Positions 7,081 to 17,153 are shown, counted from the first letter of the stretch. The stretch is 64,000 nt of DNA from an uncultured Verrucomicrobia subdivision 3 bacterium (GCA_903872345.1 CAIQKM010000108.1:150540-214539), one strand, 5' to 3'. The notes: generated from the sequence alone by a model not told the origin. Made by a program: numbers and translations.

Positions 7081-10000
7081 ATGAAACGTATTATTGTATC
7101 GGCACTCGGTATCGTGGCGCTGGCCGTGTTGGTTCTTACACTGGGCGCCCGGCTGCATTCACATAACACGCGGCTGCCGGACGCCCCGCCAGCCATCTTG
7201 GCAGCGGTACCCCCGCCAACCAAACCAACGCCATCCCCGACTGCCGCCGCCATTCCCCCGGCTCCGGCAACCAACTTCGCAGCCGCCGCATCGGTCAGTC
7301 CGCTTTCCACTCCGCCCGCCAAGCCATTTGGCTTGGTTTCCTTCACCGACTTCTCAAGCTGGGTCAGCCGCTTCACCAACGGCGCCGCCAGCCTCGCGGA
7401 TGGCGAGCAACTGGCCAAACAACGGCAAGCCGCCATGCTCGCCTTGATTCAAACGGATCCGGCCCAGGCCATTCAATTGTCCGCGCCGTACGCCTGGCGG
7501 CAGGAGTTGCCGCCGGAAATCACCCGGTATTTTGAAAGCCAGATCGACGGTCGCGGCGATTTCAACGTGGCGATGGGTACCGACTTTGCCAACGGTAATT
7601 CGACCACTTACCGTTATGCGCAGTTTGGCGATCAGGTGTATCAGGCGTACGCCTATGGCCGCCGGCTCACCCAGATATCGCAGCAAGGCATTCCCCTGCA
7701 CGGCGTGGCGCTGGATGGGAAGATGGCGGTTTCCAGCGACCCCATGCGCGTCCTAACGCTGGCCGAGGCCACCGCTTTGGATAAAAGCGCGGTAAAACCG
7801 GCGGACGCCATCTGCTCGGTATCCGGCCTGTCGGTCAACGTGCGCAGCCAGCCGGTCTATGCCGAAAACGGCGGCGGCGTTATCTGCTTTTGCGGCACGG
7901 ACCATTATAATCTCGCCGTCCGGCATCTGGCGCTGGCCGAAAGCGGCGGCGACACCAGCACCAACGGCGTACCGATTACGGGCGATGATGCCTGGACCCA
8001 TGGCAACAAGTCGCTGCTCTACATGCGCGTGAATTTCCCCGATGACCTCACCGAACCCATTTCCATGAGCGATGCCTATGCCGTGATGGACGGGGTCAAC
8101 ACTTACTACACGGAGAATTCTTATGACCTGGCCAGTTTTACCACCACCGTCACCCCCTTGGTCACCCTGCCGCAAACGAAGGCTTATTACGCCAGCAACG
8201 ATCCCTATTACCTCCTGGCGGATGCCCGGACCGCCGCCAAGGCCGCCGGTTATGACACCGCCAATTATGACCGCGACATCGTGGCGCTCACCAGTGTGCC
8301 TGGCTTTAGCTGGGGAGGCCTGGGCTATGTCGGCGGCAAAGGCGTATGGGTGCAGAGTTTCGGCGTGGGGGTGACCGCGCATGAGTTGGGGCATAACTTC
8401 GGCCTGTTGCATGCCAATTTCTGGAATACGCTCACCAATGTCAGCGGTATCGGACCCGGTGCCAATCTCGAGTACGGCAACATTTACGATACGATGGGCT
8501 CCGGCGGCGTGGCCCAATTCAATTCCTGCCACAAGAAGGCGCTCGACTGGCTGAAAGCCGATGCCGTGCAGAGCATCAGCACCAACGGGGTCTATCGCAT
8601 TTACCCGCTGGATGTGCCCGCGTCCAAGCGGGTGGACGGTCGCAACTATGCCGGAGTCGTCCGGAAAGACGCCTTGCGCTATTACTGGATGGAGTTCCGC
8701 CAGCAATACACCAGCAATCCGTGGCTGGAAAACGGCGTTTTGCTGGAATGGTCACCCTGGCCGAACAGCAATGGCGGCGCCCAGATGGTGGACACCACGC
8801 CTGGCTCGCCGAACCCGAATGACAACTCCAGCCGCGAAGACGCCGCCGTGGTGGTGGGCCGCACCTTTAATGACAACGCGGCGGGCGTGCATATCACCAC
8901 GCTCCAGCGCGGCGCCACCGGCACCGATCCCTGGCTGGATGTGCAGGTCAATATTGGCGCTTTCACGAATAATCAGCCGCCGGTGCTCGGCGTGGAGGTC
9001 GATCAAACCAATGTGGCCCCCGGCGCCTTGGTGCATTTCCATGCCACCGCCACCGATCCGGATGGCGACACCCTGGCCTATGCGTGGACTTTCGACGGCG
9101 TGGCATTTGCCACCAACAATCTGCCTTGGACTTCCTGGAGCTGGACGAACAGCGGCAATCATGTGGTCCGCTGTGTCGTGAGCGACATGAAAGGCGGCGA
9201 GGCCAGCGCCAATATGCTGGTGACCGTCGGCACCCCGAACGGCTTTAATCTCACCGGCCAGATCACCGACAGCAATGGCGTCCCCATCGAAGGCGTCTTG
9301 GTCGGCAACGGTTCGCTTTCCACCTCGGATTTTGCCGGCGGCTATACGGATAGCAACGGCCGTTACCTCATCACCGGTGTCACCAGCAACCTCACCCTGC
9401 AGGCGACTTTGTTTGGCTACACGTTTACCGCCGCGACCAACTGGTCGAATCCCCTTGCCCCCACGAATGACCAGGCCGGACTGGATTTCTCGGCCCTGCC
9501 GATGACCGCAGTCAACCTGACGGCGGATACCAACAGCATCCCCGAAAGCGACACCTCGATTCATTATTTCACCCTGACCCGGACCGGCGATACCAACAAT
9601 GATCTCGCCGTGCAGGTCTATGTCTCCGGCAGCGCGTTACTGGGATCGGCCTACACGTTGAACCCGGCCCCGGATACGAATAACGTGCTGATCATTCCCG
9701 CCGGCACCAACAGTATCACCCTCGCCTTTCAGGCCAACAATGGCGCCTTCAGCGGCGGCAGCGAAACCGCCACGCTGACCGTGGTGGATGACACCAATGC
9801 CGCCAGCCCGGCTTACGTGCTGGCCCCGCTGGCGGAAGCCGGCATAACGATTGTCAGCGGCACTCAGCCGAACCCTCCCCAAGTTTCCCTGATTACCACC
9901 ACGCCGGAGATTTCCGAGAGCGGCATTGATTACGGCCAGCTCATTTTCACGCGGAGTGGCGATGTGACCGGTGACCTGACCGTCTATTATACCGCCAGCG

Positions 10001-13000
10001 GCACCGCCACCAACGGAGTGGATTATGTGTCCCTGCCCGGGGTGGCGGTGATTCCCGCCGGCCAGGGCAGCGTTGTCATTCCGGTGGTGACCATGGATGA
10101 CAAAAAGGTGGGCACCTCCTCCACCCTCACCGTTACGCTGACCGCCAATGCCGGCTATAACGTCGCTTCCAGCGCCAAAAAAGCCACGATCACCATTCTG
10201 GACGATGATTTCATGACGGTGACGGTTTCGACCACGAAAAATGCGGCCGATCCCGCCACCGCCGGCACCTTTACGGTGGAGCGGGAAGGCGATCTGACCC
10301 AAGCCCTGGTGGTAAATTACAATGCCAGCGGCAGCGCCACGCCCGGCGCGGATTATACCGCCTTGAGCGGCACCGTGACCATTCCCGCCGGCCAGGCCTC
10401 CACCACCGTCAACGTCACGCCCATCGAAGATCCCGCGGTTTATGGCAATCAAACCGTCACCCTTATCCTGACCAATACGCTCAATTACGAAGTCGGCACT
10501 CCCGGCAGCGCCACCATGACCATTCAGGATGACAAGTTGCCGCTCGTCAGTATCAAGGCCACGACGCCCACAGTTTCGCAACAGGGCGATACCACCGGGG
10601 AATTTACCATCACCCGCACCGGCACCGGCACCAGTGGCGACCTCACGGTCTATCTCGCCATCAGTGGCACAGCGGTGGCCGGCTTTGATTACGCGCCCAT
10701 TGACACTCCGGTGGTGATTCCCGACGGCTCCGCTTCCACCACGGTGGAGGTGATTCCTTTCCAGAACCTGATCCTGGATTCCAGCGAAGATGTGGAGTTG
10801 AGCATCCTTACCGCCACCAATTACAATGTGGCCAGTGCCGCCACGGCGGATGTGACCATCACCGGCGATACCAGCAACACCGGCGTGGCCGTCGGCTTTG
10901 CCTTTGCGTCGTCCGCTTTCCCGGAAAGCCTGTCGCCCGGCATCACGGTCACCCTCAGCACGACCTCCTCGGTGCCGGTCTCGGTGGATTACCGCGTCAT
11001 TGGCGGCACGGCGGCGTCCAACCGTTACACGCTGGCGCCGGGCACCCTGACCATTTCCAACGGCTGGACCGGGGTCATTCCGCTGCAAATTGCCAACAAA
11101 GCCGCCGTCGAACCGGCGCAAACCGTCCGGGTGGTGCTCGTCAATCCCGTCAACGCCTCGCTCGGCGCCATTAAAATCCACACTTACACCATTTTGCCGG
11201 ATGACGGCGCGCAGGTCAGCGTGAGCGCCACGGTCACCAACGCCACCGACGCCAGCCCGGGTCACTTCGTCATCTCGCGCACCGGCGCCACCAATGCCAG
11301 CCAACCGGTGCTGTTTCAGATAACCGGTTCCGCGAGCGCCCCGACGGATTATTCCCCGCTGGGCAATAGCGTGACCATCCCCGCCGGCGCGCTTTCGGTG
11401 GACCTGCCCGTCCTCCCGAATACCAATCGCACCATGAAGCTGCCGGGCTCCGTGGTGCTGACCCTCATCAGCGCGACCAATGGCAGCCTTGCCTCGCCCA
11501 GCGCGGCGGCCGTGACCATCGTTCCCAACTACACCAACAACCTGCCGGTGCTTACCGTGTCTTCCACCAACCAGCCCTACGCCGTGGAAGGCGGCGGCAC
11601 CGGCCAGTTTGTCTTCACGCGCACCGGTCCGGTGACGAACGCCCTCTTGGTTCCCTTCACCCTGGCCGGCACGGCCCGCAATGGCACGGACTACGTTGCC
11701 ATCACCAACGGTGTGACCATCCCCGCCGGCCAGTCCAATGCCACCGTCACCATCACCGCGGTGGATGACCAGATTGTCGAGGGTGAGCGAACGGTCATTC
11801 TTTCCCTGACCGAGGGCAACACCTTCCAGACGGTCTTCCCGTCCTCGGCCACCGTCACCATCCAGGACAACGACCAGCGCGTATGGATTGATGCCAGCGA
11901 CTTCACCGCCGCCAAGCCCGGCACCGACACCGGCCAGTTCACCTTCACCCGGTTTGGCACCACCAATACCGCCGTCACGATCTATTACACCATCAGCGGT
12001 ACGGCCACCAACGGGGTGGACTATGCCTTCCTCACCAATTTCATCGTCATCCCCGCCGGCAGCCTTACCAACACCCTGACCGTTTTGCCCCTGGAGGACG
12101 GCGTGGTTGAAGGCCCCCGGACGGTCACCCTGACTTTGCAAACCAACGCGGTGTATCAACTGGGTACGCCCACCAACGGCACCGTAACCATCATGGATGA
12201 TCAGCCGATGTTGTATATTACTTCGATTGTAACCAACGTGCTGGAGGGCGGCAGCACCAACGGCATCTTCCGGCTTACCCGCTTGGGCGATCCCAAATAC
12301 GATTTCACCGCGTACGTGGCGCTCGGCGGCACGGCCGTCTATGGTGTGGATTATGCGGCGATCGCCACGAATATTTATTTTTCCTGCGGCGTCACCTCCA
12401 TTGACATGCAGATCACGACGACCAATGACGGCATCATGCAGGGAGATGAAACCGTAACCGCCACGTTGCTCCCCAATCCCACCTACACCATCCTCTCGCC
12501 CAGCAACGCGGTCCTCACCGTCACCGATGCCGGCACCAACCTGACGCCGGTCGTGACCATCACCAATCCGACCAGCTACGTCGTCTTCCTGACCGGCACC
12601 AACACCGGCCTTGAATTGGACGCCACGGTCGCCGACAACAGCCCGACCAATACGCTGACGTGGAGCGAAGTCACCGGCCCGCCCGATTACAGTTTCAGCA
12701 GCACCAATACGGCGACCACCTTTGTGACCTTCACCAATCCGGGAGCCTATCTCCTGCGGCTCACGGCGGACACCGGCTTGTTGCAGGGCCACGCGGACGT
12801 ACTCGTCTTTGTGAGCGCAGACCAGTTAGCCGCCACCAACATGCTCTTGCATTGGGCCTTTGATGACGGCAGCGGCACCAATGCCGTCGATACCTCCGGT
12901 TCCGGCCGCGACGGCACGTTGATCGGCAATCCCGCCTGGGTTACCAACGGCGCCATCGCCGGCGCGCTGAGTTTTCCGGGCACCGGCGACAATGTCACCC

Positions 13001-14550
13001 AGACCGCCGGCTCGAATGTGTTGAACGGGTTGAACGCCTTTACCGTTGCCCTGTGGGTAAAGCCGGTGAATCCCGCCGATGATCGCGGCATTTTGTCCGG
13101 CGACAACGTGGATACCAATCTCACCTTTGCCATTGCCACCCATACCTCGGCCACCTGCGGCAACAACACCAACGTGGTGGAGGTCACACTGCCAACCACC
13201 ACCGGCGTGATCCACCGCATCAGCGCCAGCAACGCCTTGCTGCCGGGCCAGTGGCAGCACGTGGCCGTGACCTGGACCAATGGGCAGGCGCCGCAATTAT
13301 ACATCAACGGCCAGTTGGACCAGCCCTTGTCCGGTTTGGTGGCGGCGACCGGCGTGGTGACGAACTGTCCCCAATTCATCGCCGGCCTCGGCGGGATTGA
13401 AACCCCGGCTTCCTGGAACGGGGCGCTGGATGATGTGCGCGTCTATGCCCGGGTACTGGATGCCGGGGAGATTCTCGCCCTGGCCGATGCGCCCGTGACC
13501 AATCATGCGCCGGTCGTTTACGCCGGACCGGATGTCGCGGTGCAAATCGGCGTTCCCGTCACCCTCACCGGCACCGTCACGGATGACGGCCTCCCCAATC
13601 CGCCGGGACAAGTGACCTTTTTCTGGAGTTATCTCGGCACCAATACGGGGGTCGTCATTCCCAATCCGTTGAGCCTCACAAATACGTTCGTGTTCTCGAC
13701 CCCGGGTGACTATACATTTCAGCTCACGGCCAACGATGGCGCGATCTCATCCTTTTCCGATGTGACCGTCACCGTGCTGGAACCGACCAGCATCAGTGTT
13801 ACGGCCGACATCCCCGATGCCTATGAACTCGGGCCCGTGCCCGGAGATTTTACTTTGACCCGCACCGGCGACACCAATGAACTGGTGGTGAACCTTGCCT
13901 TTTCCGGCACCTCGAGCAATGGATTTGATTTCGTGGGGCTGACCAACGTGGTCGTTTTCCCCGCTGGTTCCAACACCCTCACGATGCAGGTCATGCCGTA
14001 CCTCGACTATGAAATTGAGGGGGATGCCAGCGTCATTCTGACCGTAGTCACCAACATCGCCTACTCCGTCAGCGGCGGACCGGCCACCGTGATCATTCAC
14101 GATTCACCCTACGGGTTGTGGAGCATCCAGAATTTCAGCCTGGAACAACTGACGCACCCGGAAATGTCCGGTGCAGCCGGGGATTTCAGTCATGACGGCA
14201 TCCCCAATTTCACCAAGTACGCCTTCAACTTGAATCCCCTGGCGGTGAATCCGAATCCCGCCTTCCAGTACGCCTTTGAAACCGATACCAATACCGGCCT
14301 GAAATATTTCGGCGTCACCTACACCCGGCGCCTCCCGCCCACGGACGTGGCCTACGGCGTGTTCATTTCCAGCGACCTGCTGAACTGGTACACGGGCACC
14401 AATTACATCAATGAGCTGTCCGCCACGCCGGATGCCAACGGTTTCACGGAAACCGTCCATGCCCGGACTTTGGCCCCTTATTCGGCGACCAATAATCTGT
14501 TCCTGCAAATTGAAGTGTGGTTGCAGCAGGTGCCGGTGCCATCGCCGTGA
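7081..14550 (+). CDS. Giant secreted metzincin-like protein with about ten Calx-beta domains
   Basis: A predicted exported protein of about 2,489 aa. I chose the ATG at 7081, which follows a GGGAGG ribosome site, over the track's upstream TTG. An N-terminal hydrophobic segment (ALGIVALAVLVLTLGA) precedes a Pro/Ala-rich linker. A metallopeptidase domain carries HELGHNFGLLH at residues 434-444 and a likely Met-turn (YDTMGSG), which is the metzincin zinc site. Then come a PKD-like domain, a carboxypeptidase-regulatory-like domain (ITDSNGVPIEGVLVGNG), about nine Calx-beta repeats (each with TRxG...GTAxxGxDY...IPAG), a LamG-type domain (LHWAFDDGSGTNAVDTSGSG), a second PKD-like domain, one more Calx-beta and a C-terminal unit typical of verrucomicrobial exoproteins. 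It is a good candidate substrate of the type II system encoded here. Confidence 0.85.
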   Translation: MKRIIVSALGIVALAVLVLTLGARLHSHNTRLPDAPPAILAAVPPPTKPTPSPTAAAIPPAPATNFAAAASVSPLSTPPAKPFGLVSFTDFSSWVSRFTNGAASLADGEQLAKQRQAAMLALIQTDPAQAIQLSAPYAWRQELPPEITRYFESQIDGRGDFNVAMGTDFANGNSTTYRYAQFGDQVYQAYAYGRRLTQISQQGIPLHGVALDGKMAVSSDPMRVLTLAEATALDKSAVKPADAICSVSGLSVNVRSQPVYAENGGGVICFCGTDHYNLAVRHLALAESGGDTSTNGVPITGDDAWTHGNKSLLYMRVNFPDDLTEPISMSDAYAVMDGVNTYYTENSYDLASFTTTVTPLVTLPQTKAYYASNDPYYLLADARTAAKAAGYDTANYDRDIVALTSVPGFSWGGLGYVGGKGVWVQSFGVGVTAHELGHNFGLLHANFWNTLTNVSGIGPGANLEYGNIYDTMGSGGVAQFNSCHKKALDWLKADAVQSISTNGVYRIYPLDVPASKRVDGRNYAGVVRKDALRYYWMEFRQQYTSNPWLENGVLLEWSPWPNSNGGAQMVDTTPGSPNPNDNSSREDAAVVVGRTFNDNAAGVHITTLQRGATGTDPWLDVQVNIGAFTNNQPPVLGVEVDQTNVAPGALVHFHATATDPDGDTLAYAWTFDGVAFATNNLPWTSWSWTNSGNHVVRCVVSDMKGGEASANMLVTVGTPNGFNLTGQITDSNGVPIEGVLVGNGSLSTSDFAGGYTDSNGRYLITGVTSNLTLQATLFGYTFTAATNWSNPLAPTNDQAGLDFSALPMTAVNLTADTNSIPESDTSIHYFTLTRTGDTNNDLAVQVYVSGSALLGSAYTLNPAPDTNNVLIIPAGTNSITLAFQANNGAFSGGSETATLTVVDDTNAASPAYVLAPLAEAGITIVSGTQPNPPQVSLITTTPEISESGIDYGQLIFTRSGDVTGDLTVYYTASGTATNGVDYVSLPGVAVIPAGQGSVVIPVVTMDDKKVGTSSTLTVTLTANAGYNVASSAKKATITILDDDFMTVTVSTTKNAADPATAGTFTVEREGDLTQALVVNYNASGSATPGADYTALSGTVTIPAGQASTTVNVTPIEDPAVYGNQTVTLILTNTLNYEVGTPGSATMTIQDDKLPLVSIKATTPTVSQQGDTTGEFTITRTGTGTSGDLTVYLAISGTAVAGFDYAPIDTPVVIPDGSASTTVEVIPFQNLILDSSEDVELSILTATNYNVASAATADVTITGDTSNTGVAVGFAFASSAFPESLSPGITVTLSTTSSVPVSVDYRVIGGTAASNRYTLAPGTLTISNGWTGVIPLQIANKAAVEPAQTVRVVLVNPVNASLGAIKIHTYTILPDDGAQVSVSATVTNATDASPGHFVISRTGATNASQPVLFQITGSASAPTDYSPLGNSVTIPAGALSVDLPVLPNTNRTMKLPGSVVLTLISATNGSLASPSAAAVTIVPNYTNNLPVLTVSSTNQPYAVEGGGTGQFVFTRTGPVTNALLVPFTLAGTARNGTDYVAITNGVTIPAGQSNATVTITAVDDQIVEGERTVILSLTEGNTFQTVFPSSATVTIQDNDQRVWIDASDFTAAKPGTDTGQFTFTRFGTTNTAVTIYYTISGTATNGVDYAFLTNFIVIPAGSLTNTLTVLPLEDGVVEGPRTVTLTLQTNAVYQLGTPTNGTVTIMDDQPMLYITSIVTNVLEGGSTNGIFRLTRLGDPKYDFTAYVALGGTAVYGVDYAAIATNIYFSCGVTSIDMQITTTNDGIMQGDETVTATLLPNPTYTILSPSNAVLTVTDAGTNLTPVVTITNPTSYVVFLTGTNTGLELDATVADNSPTNTLTWSEVTGPPDYSFSSTNTATTFVTFTNPGAYLLRLTADTGLLQGHADVLVFVSADQLAATNMLLHWAFDDGSGTNAVDTSGSGRDGTLIGNPAWVTNGAIAGALSFPGTGDNVTQTAGSNVLNGLNAFTVALWVKPVNPADDRGILSGDNVDTNLTFAIATHTSATCGNNTNVVEVTLPTTTGVIHRISASNALLPGQWQHVAVTWTNGQAPQLYINGQLDQPLSGLVAATGVVTNCPQFIAGLGGIETPASWNGALDDVRVYARVLDAGEILALADAPVTNHAPVVYAGPDVAVQIGVPVTLTGTVTDDGLPNPPGQVTFFWSYLGTNTGVVIPNPLSLTNTFVFSTPGDYTFQLTANDGAISSFSDVTVTVLEPTSISVTADIPDAYELGPVPGDFTLTRTGDTNELVVNLAFSGTSSNGFDFVGLTNVVVFPAGSNTLTMQVMPYLDYEIEGDASVILTVVTNIAYSVSGGPATVIIHDSPYGLWSIQNFSLEQLTHPEMSGAAGDFSHDGIPNFTKYAFNLNPLAVNPNPAFQYAFETDTNTGLKYFGVTYTRRLPPTDVAYGVFISSDLLNWYTGTNYINELSATPDANGFTETVHARTLAPYSATNNLFLQIEVWLQQVPVPSP

Positions 14551-14610
14551 GGCCGGGTGAAATCAGGAAAGATCCGTCATTTTCTGGTGAAAGCCAACAA
14601 GCCGAGGATG

Positions 14611-14636
14611 GTAGGGCGGGCAGTCCTCTGCCCGCC
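14611..14636. repeat. GTAGGG-type REP-like hairpin
   Basis: GTAG leads into a perfect 9-bp stem, GGCGGGCAG and CTGCCCGCC around TCCT. It lies between convergent genes. No T-run follows on either strand, so an intrinsic terminator is unlikely and a repeat is favoured. Confidence 0.5.
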
Positions 14637-14710
14637 GCCGCCTGCCAACGAGCATTGCCTGATTGGCTATGTTGGTAGTTGCTAACGGAAGCGTTTGGGT
14701 TCACCACGAC

Positions 14711-14732
14711 GGCGCGCACGGAGTGACGCGCC
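14711..14732. repeat. Hairpin element GGCGCG/CGCGCC
   Basis: The arms GGCGCG and CGCGCC surround a ten-base centre that can itself partly pair. It sits just downstream of the NRDE gene's 3' end and about 75 bases from the preceding hairpin, forming a small cluster of extragenic palindromes. Confidence 0.4.
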
Positions 14733-14742
14733 CCACCGTGCC

Positions 14743-15480
14743 TCAAACCATTCCACCGTTTATTTCCAAGGTGTTTATCGAGGCTGGCACCGACAGCTCG
14801 CAGGGCGGGGCATTCCGGTGGCGCATTTCGGCTTTGCTGGCGGTAATGGCAACTTCCGTGTAACTCACCGTGGCCGCATCCGCGCGGTGCATGCAGGTGG
14901 AGAATGGTCCGCAGGCCGGGGTATGCGAACGATGCAGTCGCCGGAGCCAGGCCAAAGTGCCGGCCGAACTCTGCCGCTGCGCCCGGTGGAACGTCTCGCT
15001 GCGCACGCGTTGCGCCATGGGTTCATCCAAGCCGGAGGAGATGAATTGTTGCGCCGACCACGCGTGATCGCGCCGAACCAGTTCGATCAGGTCCCAGCGC
15101 CATTCGACCATCTTTTTTTCGCCCGGGAAAACACCGATGAGCCGGAAGGGATTGATTTTTTTGAGCGGCAGGACGGCCAGTTTCTCCGCCGCTGCGGCAG
15201 AACCGATTTCGCCACTGACGGCATTGACCACTTCACCCCGGCTGACCGGACCGGACGACGCGGGGGCCGGCACGGAATACCAGTTGATCAGGGCAAACGC
15301 CACGCCGGTATCATTTACCGTGATCCACGAGCCGCCACCGGGTTCGGTCGGGCCCAGCACCGCGTGCCCATCATGGACGCGCAAGCGGGGCGGCAGACCG
15401 GCGGGACGTGTGCGTTTTTCGTCGCGGTTCATGGCAAGCAGATAACCGCGCCGCCGGGCAATGAAACTGACCGTACACAT
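14743..15480 (-). CDS. NRDE family protein (TANGO2-like)
   Basis: A 245-aa cytoplasmic protein of the NRDE/TANGO2 family, whose biochemical role is not settled; an Ntn-hydrolase-like fold is usual. It begins MCTVSFI and has the name-giving motif in LLAMNRDEKRTRPAG. Cys2 would be the N-terminal nucleophile after methionine removal. The GGGSWITVNDTGVAFALINW segment is also typical. It is the third gene of an apparent operon behind the DinB and DedA/ATP-grasp genes, starting 3 bases after the latter's stop, and so would fall under the ECF-type promoter at 17707-17733. Confidence 0.85.
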   Translation of the reverse strand: MCTVSFIARRRGYLLAMNRDEKRTRPAGLPPRLRVHDGHAVLGPTEPGGGSWITVNDTGVAFALINWYSVPAPASSGPVSRGEVVNAVSGEIGSAAAAEKLAVLPLKKINPFRLIGVFPGEKKMVEWRWDLIELVRRDHAWSAQQFISSGLDEPMAQRVRSETFHRAQRQSSAGTLAWLRRLHRSHTPACGPFSTCMHRADAATVSYTEVAITASKAEMRHRNAPPCELSVPASINTLEINGGMV

Positions 15481-15483
15481 GCT

Positions 15484-17136
15484 TCAATCCGCCGCCGGAT
15501 ACGTCGCGGCGGTTTGATTATAAGCGCGCCAGGTTTTCCAGACCTCCCACAAAGGCAGAGGCGCATGCCCGCGCCGCCGATTTTCCGCGCCAATCGCAAA
15601 GATCAAGCTCCACTGTTGGAAGAGTGTCCGGTAGGCCGACCGCAGGGAATTGCGGGCGTCATAAATGCTCGTGGCCTCCGCCGCCGCTCCGTTCAACTCG
15701 ATGATCTGAAAGTTTCTCCCGGCGCGCAAATCCGCTTCCGAGGCAAACCGGAGGTCATAACGCCCGATAAAAAACCCGCCCACCTTCTGTGAAATCGTGT
15801 CAATCCTCGCCGCCAACTCCGGCGTGAGCAGTCGCCCGCCATCGCAGAAGATGCAGCCTTGGGCATGATTGCCCGCCTCGACCAGCTTGCGCGTCTCGCC
15901 CATGGGCGGCACCTCGTCCTGCCGCGCTCCCAACCGTTTCAAATAGATGCCGGCAATCAGCCGGGCACGCGGATCGCGGGCAATCAATTCTGCCATGGTG
16001 CTTTGGCCGTCCCCGGTAACCGCCGGAAAGATTTTTTCGGTGATGGAGAAGATCGTGCCGCGCGCTTCGCCCGGAAAACGGTAATAAAAAATTCCGGCTT
16101 CGCAGGGACCCGGCACATAGCGTTGCATCACCAGTGGCGTATTTGTCTGGCGCAAATAGTCATCGGCTTGCGCCGGCGTGCGAATCAGTTTTACCCCGGC
16201 TCCGCGCTGGCCCACATCCGGCTTGAGAATGAACGGATACGCAAATCCCGGCCGGGCCAGCAGCGTTGCCAGCGTTTGCCGGCGGGTGGCCGGCTCTCCG
16301 GCCGGAATCAAGACAGCTTCCGCCGTAAACTCCGGACTGGTCGCGTGCAATTCCTCCAGCATGGTGATTTTGGATTCCCCCACCATGCCGCCGGAAAAAA
16401 TCCCCGGATTCGCCGCCATAGGCACGGATACGCTCCGGTGCTTGATCGCCAACCAAAGGCAATGCAACGCCACGGGCGGATAAAACAGCCATGCCGGCCA
16501 GAATTCCCAATGCCGCCAACGTTCCAGCCGGGCGCCCAGCCGCTGAAAATCAACCCCGCCAAACACCCGGCGGCTCAACTGGAACAAAGCCAGCAACGCC
16601 GCGCTAAGTCCGAGCAACCACCACCCGCCATGCTGGCCCGCCGTCAGCCAGGGAACCAGCCGGGCGCCAAAAATCCGGGCCAATCCAAGAATCAACCCGG
16701 TCCATACCGCCGCCGCCAGCCCGGTTACCAGCAGAAAGCGCGGCAGCGCCAGCCGCAAAAACCCGGCCGCCAGATAGGTGGGCAGCCGCGTGCCGGGAAA
16801 GCAACGGCTGAAAATCAAAATGAGCGTCCCGCGTTCCGCAAACCACTGTTCACACCGGGTTACCCGGGCGGCATGTTTCCGGAAGGAAGAACGTTCAAAC
16901 CAAGTGCGGCCGCCCAAGCGGGCCAGTCCATACAAACCCGCATCCCCCAGCCAGATGCCCAAAAAGCAGGTCACGAACGCCGTCGGCCACGAGATGACTC
17001 CCGCCGTGAGCAACAGCCCCGCGCCCACCGTGGCCACATCTTCCAGCACAAACGTGGCCAGGAAAATGCCGGCAATCTTCCATGCGGGCATCCATTCGGC
17101 CATTGCCGGAATCGGCCATGAGATCAGATGGTCCAT
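15484..17136 (-). CDS. DedA/VTT membrane protein fused to an ATP-grasp domain
   Basis: A 550-aa two-part protein. Residues 1-220 form a DedA/SNARE-associated membrane domain, with the family wording FVLEDVATVGAGLLL, FLGIWLGDAGLYGLARLGG and FSRCFPGTRLPTYLAAGF. DedA proteins are implicated in lipid carrier or phospholipid flipping. From about residue 270 a soluble ATP-grasp domain follows, with FILKPDVGQRGAGV for ATP binding, VMQRYVPG, and FQIIELNGAAAEATS in the metal-binding position. ATP-grasp enzymes join a carboxylate to an amine or similar nucleophile; the substrate here is unknown. The fusion suggests modification of a membrane-embedded or lipid-linked substrate. It lies between the DinB and NRDE genes with gaps of 17 and 3 bases. 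Confidence 0.8.
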   Translation of the reverse strand: MDHLISWPIPAMAEWMPAWKIAGIFLATFVLEDVATVGAGLLLTAGVISWPTAFVTCFLGIWLGDAGLYGLARLGGRTWFERSSFRKHAARVTRCEQWFAERGTLILIFSRCFPGTRLPTYLAAGFLRLALPRFLLVTGLAAAVWTGLILGLARIFGARLVPWLTAGQHGGWWLLGLSAALLALFQLSRRVFGGVDFQRLGARLERWRHWEFWPAWLFYPPVALHCLWLAIKHRSVSVPMAANPGIFSGGMVGESKITMLEELHATSPEFTAEAVLIPAGEPATRRQTLATLLARPGFAYPFILKPDVGQRGAGVKLIRTPAQADDYLRQTNTPLVMQRYVPGPCEAGIFYYRFPGEARGTIFSITEKIFPAVTGDGQSTMAELIARDPRARLIAGIYLKRLGARQDEVPPMGETRKLVEAGNHAQGCIFCDGGRLLTPELAARIDTISQKVGGFFIGRYDLRFASEADLRAGRNFQIIELNGAAAEATSIYDARNSLRSAYRTLFQQWSLIFAIGAENRRRGHAPLPLWEVWKTWRAYNQTAATYPAAD

Positions 17137-17153
17137 AAATGATGCGCCGAAAA

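Noticed and set aside
9637-12792. 1,051-aa minus-strand ORF
   Set aside because: Antisense to the Calx-beta repeats; low-complexity Gly/Arg/His/Asp composition and no domains, while the plus strand has clear repeats.
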